From Parasutterella muris (GTDB lineage Bacteria > Pseudomonadota > Gammaproteobacteria > Burkholderiales > Burkholderiaceae_F), in the NCBI RefSeq assembly GCF_943193095.1, contig NZ_CALPCV010000002.1, positions 1 through 64,000 of the forward strand: 64,000 bases of DNA, given 5' to 3'. The number at the start of each line of letters is the position of its first letter. Position 1 is the first letter of the stretch. Made by a program: the position numbers and the translations under genes. This document shows, piece by piece, positions 62,829 to 64,000 of the stretch. Below the pieces are notes generated by a model. That model was not told the DNA's origin. It searched no databases and worked only from the letters and a program-made list of their open reading frames with translations.

Positions 62829-63875
62829 ATGATCACCTTTACTCGCAGAACTGTCATCGCCGCCGCGTTCGCGGCCGCAGCGATGATTGCCGCTCCGACA
62901 AGCTTTGCTCAGGCAGCGCCGGAAAAAACAGATGTCACCATCGCCGTCGGCGGTAAAAGCCTTTATTACTATCTTCCCTTAACTATTGCCGAGCGCCTCA
63001 ACTATTTCAAAGACGAAGGTCTCAATGTCAAGGTTGTGGACTTTCAGGGCGGCTCCCGCTCTCTTCAGGCGGTTGTTGGCGGCAGTGCCGATGTAGTTTC
63101 CGGTGCTTTTGAACACACCCTTTCCATGCAGGCCAAGAATCAGCCGATGGTTGCCTTTGTGCTCCAGGGCAGAGCTCCTCAGCAGGCGCTTCTGGTTTCG
63201 AACAAAAAGATGAAGGATTACAAGCAGATTTCCGACTTGAAGGGCAAGAAGATCGGCGTTACTGCGCCCGGCTCTTCCTCTCAGGCGGTTCTGACTTACA
63301 TCCTTGCTCAGGGCGGTCTCGGACCTAAGGATGTGGCGTTCATCGGAGTCGGCTCTTCTTCCGGTGCGGTTTCCGCACTGCGCAGCGGTCAGATCGACGC
63401 GCTCATCAACCTTGACCCGGTTGTCACAATTCTTCTGCAGAACGGCGACGCCAAAATGGCCGTGGATACCCGTAAAGTCAGTGAGGCTGAAAAGATCTTT
63501 AACGGCGACCTGGTTGCCGGAACGCTTTACGCTCCCGAAGCTTTTGTGAAGAAGAACCCGAACACGGTTCAGGCGCTGACAAACGCGATGGTTCGCGCCA
63601 ATCAGTGGCTGACTAAAGCGAGCGCCGAAGAAGTCACCAAGGTGGTCCCGGAATCCTACCTGATGGGTAACCGCGAAGTGTATCTCGCCGGATTTGAGGG
63701 CAATCGCGACGCGCTTTCTCCGGACGGAAGATTCCCCGACGGCTGCGCCCAGATCTCTCTTGATGTGCTCCGCAAGGTGAACGACAAGCTTGATCCGGCC
63801 AAACTGGACCTCGGCCGCGTCTACACCAATAAATTTGTTGACGAAGCCTTAAAAAAATATCCGCTCAGCAAATAA
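62829..63875 (+). CDS. NitT/TauT-type ABC importer substrate-binding protein
   Basis: The protein has 348 residues from the ATG at 62829. An in-frame ATG at 62817 is directly on the terminator T-run and has no ribosome site, whereas GGGGA precedes 62829. The N-terminus is a signal peptide with Arg-Arg and an Ala-rich core ending near SFAQAAP. The mature part is an NMT1/SsuA-like two-lobed binding protein with YLPLTIAERLNYFKDEGL and DLKGKKIGVTAPGSSSQ. Known ligands of the group are aliphatic sulfonates, nitrate, taurine or pyrimidine precursors; the ligand here is unknown. An ATP-binding gene follows. Confidence 0.88.
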   Translation: MITFTRRTVIAAAFAAAAMIAAPTSFAQAAPEKTDVTIAVGGKSLYYYLPLTIAERLNYFKDEGLNVKVVDFQGGSRSLQAVVGGSADVVSGAFEHTLSMQAKNQPMVAFVLQGRAPQQALLVSNKKMKDYKQISDLKGKKIGVTAPGSSSQAVLTYILAQGGLGPKDVAFIGVGSSSGAVSALRSGQIDALINLDPVVTILLQNGDAKMAVDTRKVSEAEKIFNGDLVAGTLYAPEAFVKKNPNTVQALTNAMVRANQWLTKASAEEVTKVVPESYLMGNREVYLAGFEGNRDALSPDGRFPDGCAQISLDVLRKVNDKLDPAKLDLGRVYTNKFVDEALKKYPLSK

Positions 63876-63887
63876 AATAGCGAATGT

Positions 63888-63908
63888 GGAGCTCGGGTTC
63901 CGAGCTCC
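63888..63908 (+). other. Stable hairpin between importer genes
   Basis: GGAGCTCGG / CCGAGCTCC is a perfect 9-bp stem with a GTT loop and no T-run directly after it. It may protect the 3' end of the binding-protein message and raise its level relative to the downstream ATPase. Confidence 0.55.
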
Positions 63909-63937
63909 GTCCTGTTTATTAGATAAGAACGAATAAA

Positions 63938-64000
63938 ATGACTCAACCCGCATTGGAATTTACTGACGTAACCTGCAGTTTTGTCTCTGATGACAATAAG
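63938..64000 (+). CDS. ABC transporter ATP-binding protein (5' end only)
   Basis: ATG at 63938 starts an ORF that runs off the window after 21 codons (MTQPALEFTDVTCSFVSDDN). The pattern 'LEFxDVTxSF' is typical of the first strand of SsuB/TauB-type ATPases. It follows the binding-protein gene by 62 bp, fitting an importer operon. No Walker motif is yet visible, so the call depends on context. Confidence 0.6.
   Translation, partial: MTQPALEFTDVTCSFVSDDNK

Overview
The window looks like a chromosome segment of a gut-type betaproteobacterium of order Burkholderiales, most likely family Sutterellaceae (Sutterella/Parasutterella-like). Supporting points are the gene order gyrA-serC-pheA-hisC-tyrA-aroA-cmk-rpsA-ihfB-lapB, the ffs-dnaX-ebfC-recR and trxA-rho-rpmE2 blocks, a tmRNA tag reading ANDERFALAA, roughly balanced base composition, and several Tat-exported or anaerobic-respiration enzymes. 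No 16S gene or database search was available, so the family assignment is inference.

Layout. 0-10.9 kb: two tRNAs, an AraC regulator with a hydrolase, a DcuC-type carrier, a DMT exporter, a family 9 glycosyltransferase divergent from MsbA, an SLC13 carrier and a secreted hydrolase. 10.9-25.1 kb: an accessory stretch with an IS transposase, a Tat-exported FMN dehydrogenase, a ModE-like regulator, and two nearly identical M20 amidohydrolase copies that bracket an AlwI-like restriction-modification locus, followed by an MFS carrier and an AEC carrier. 25.1-29.4 kb: cysK behind a cysteine-rich leader peptide, then a decayed prophage/defence region with an HsdS fragment, a Fic protein, tail-fibre C-terminal pieces at inverted PNI-encoding sites, and two related tiny hydrophobic peptides. 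This region ends at the 3' end of tmRNA. 29.4-37 kb: a giant AsmA/DUF748 envelope protein, a phosphatase, an OmpA-like protein, an amidohydrolase and an orphan HigA-like regulator.

37-50.4 kb is the housekeeping cluster: gyrA, then serine, phenylalanine, tyrosine, histidine and shikimate pathway genes packed with overlaps, then cmk, rpsA, ihfB, a LapB lacking its membrane anchor, and htpX. 50.4-57 kb holds a TorA-like molybdoenzyme divergent from a small flavinylated protein, a MATE exporter and an ArnT-like glycosyltransferase. 57-62.5 kb holds rpmE2, rho, trxA, the 4.5S RNA, dnaX, ebfC and recR. The window closes with a NitT/TauT-type ABC importer whose first gene sits directly behind an intrinsic terminator and a leucine-rich leader ORF.

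The most unusual items are the probable cysteine-sensing leader upstream of cysK, the terminator-gated importer, the decayed tail-fibre shuffling locus with its paired small hydrophobic peptides, and the restriction-modification island bracketed by 1187-bp direct repeats.
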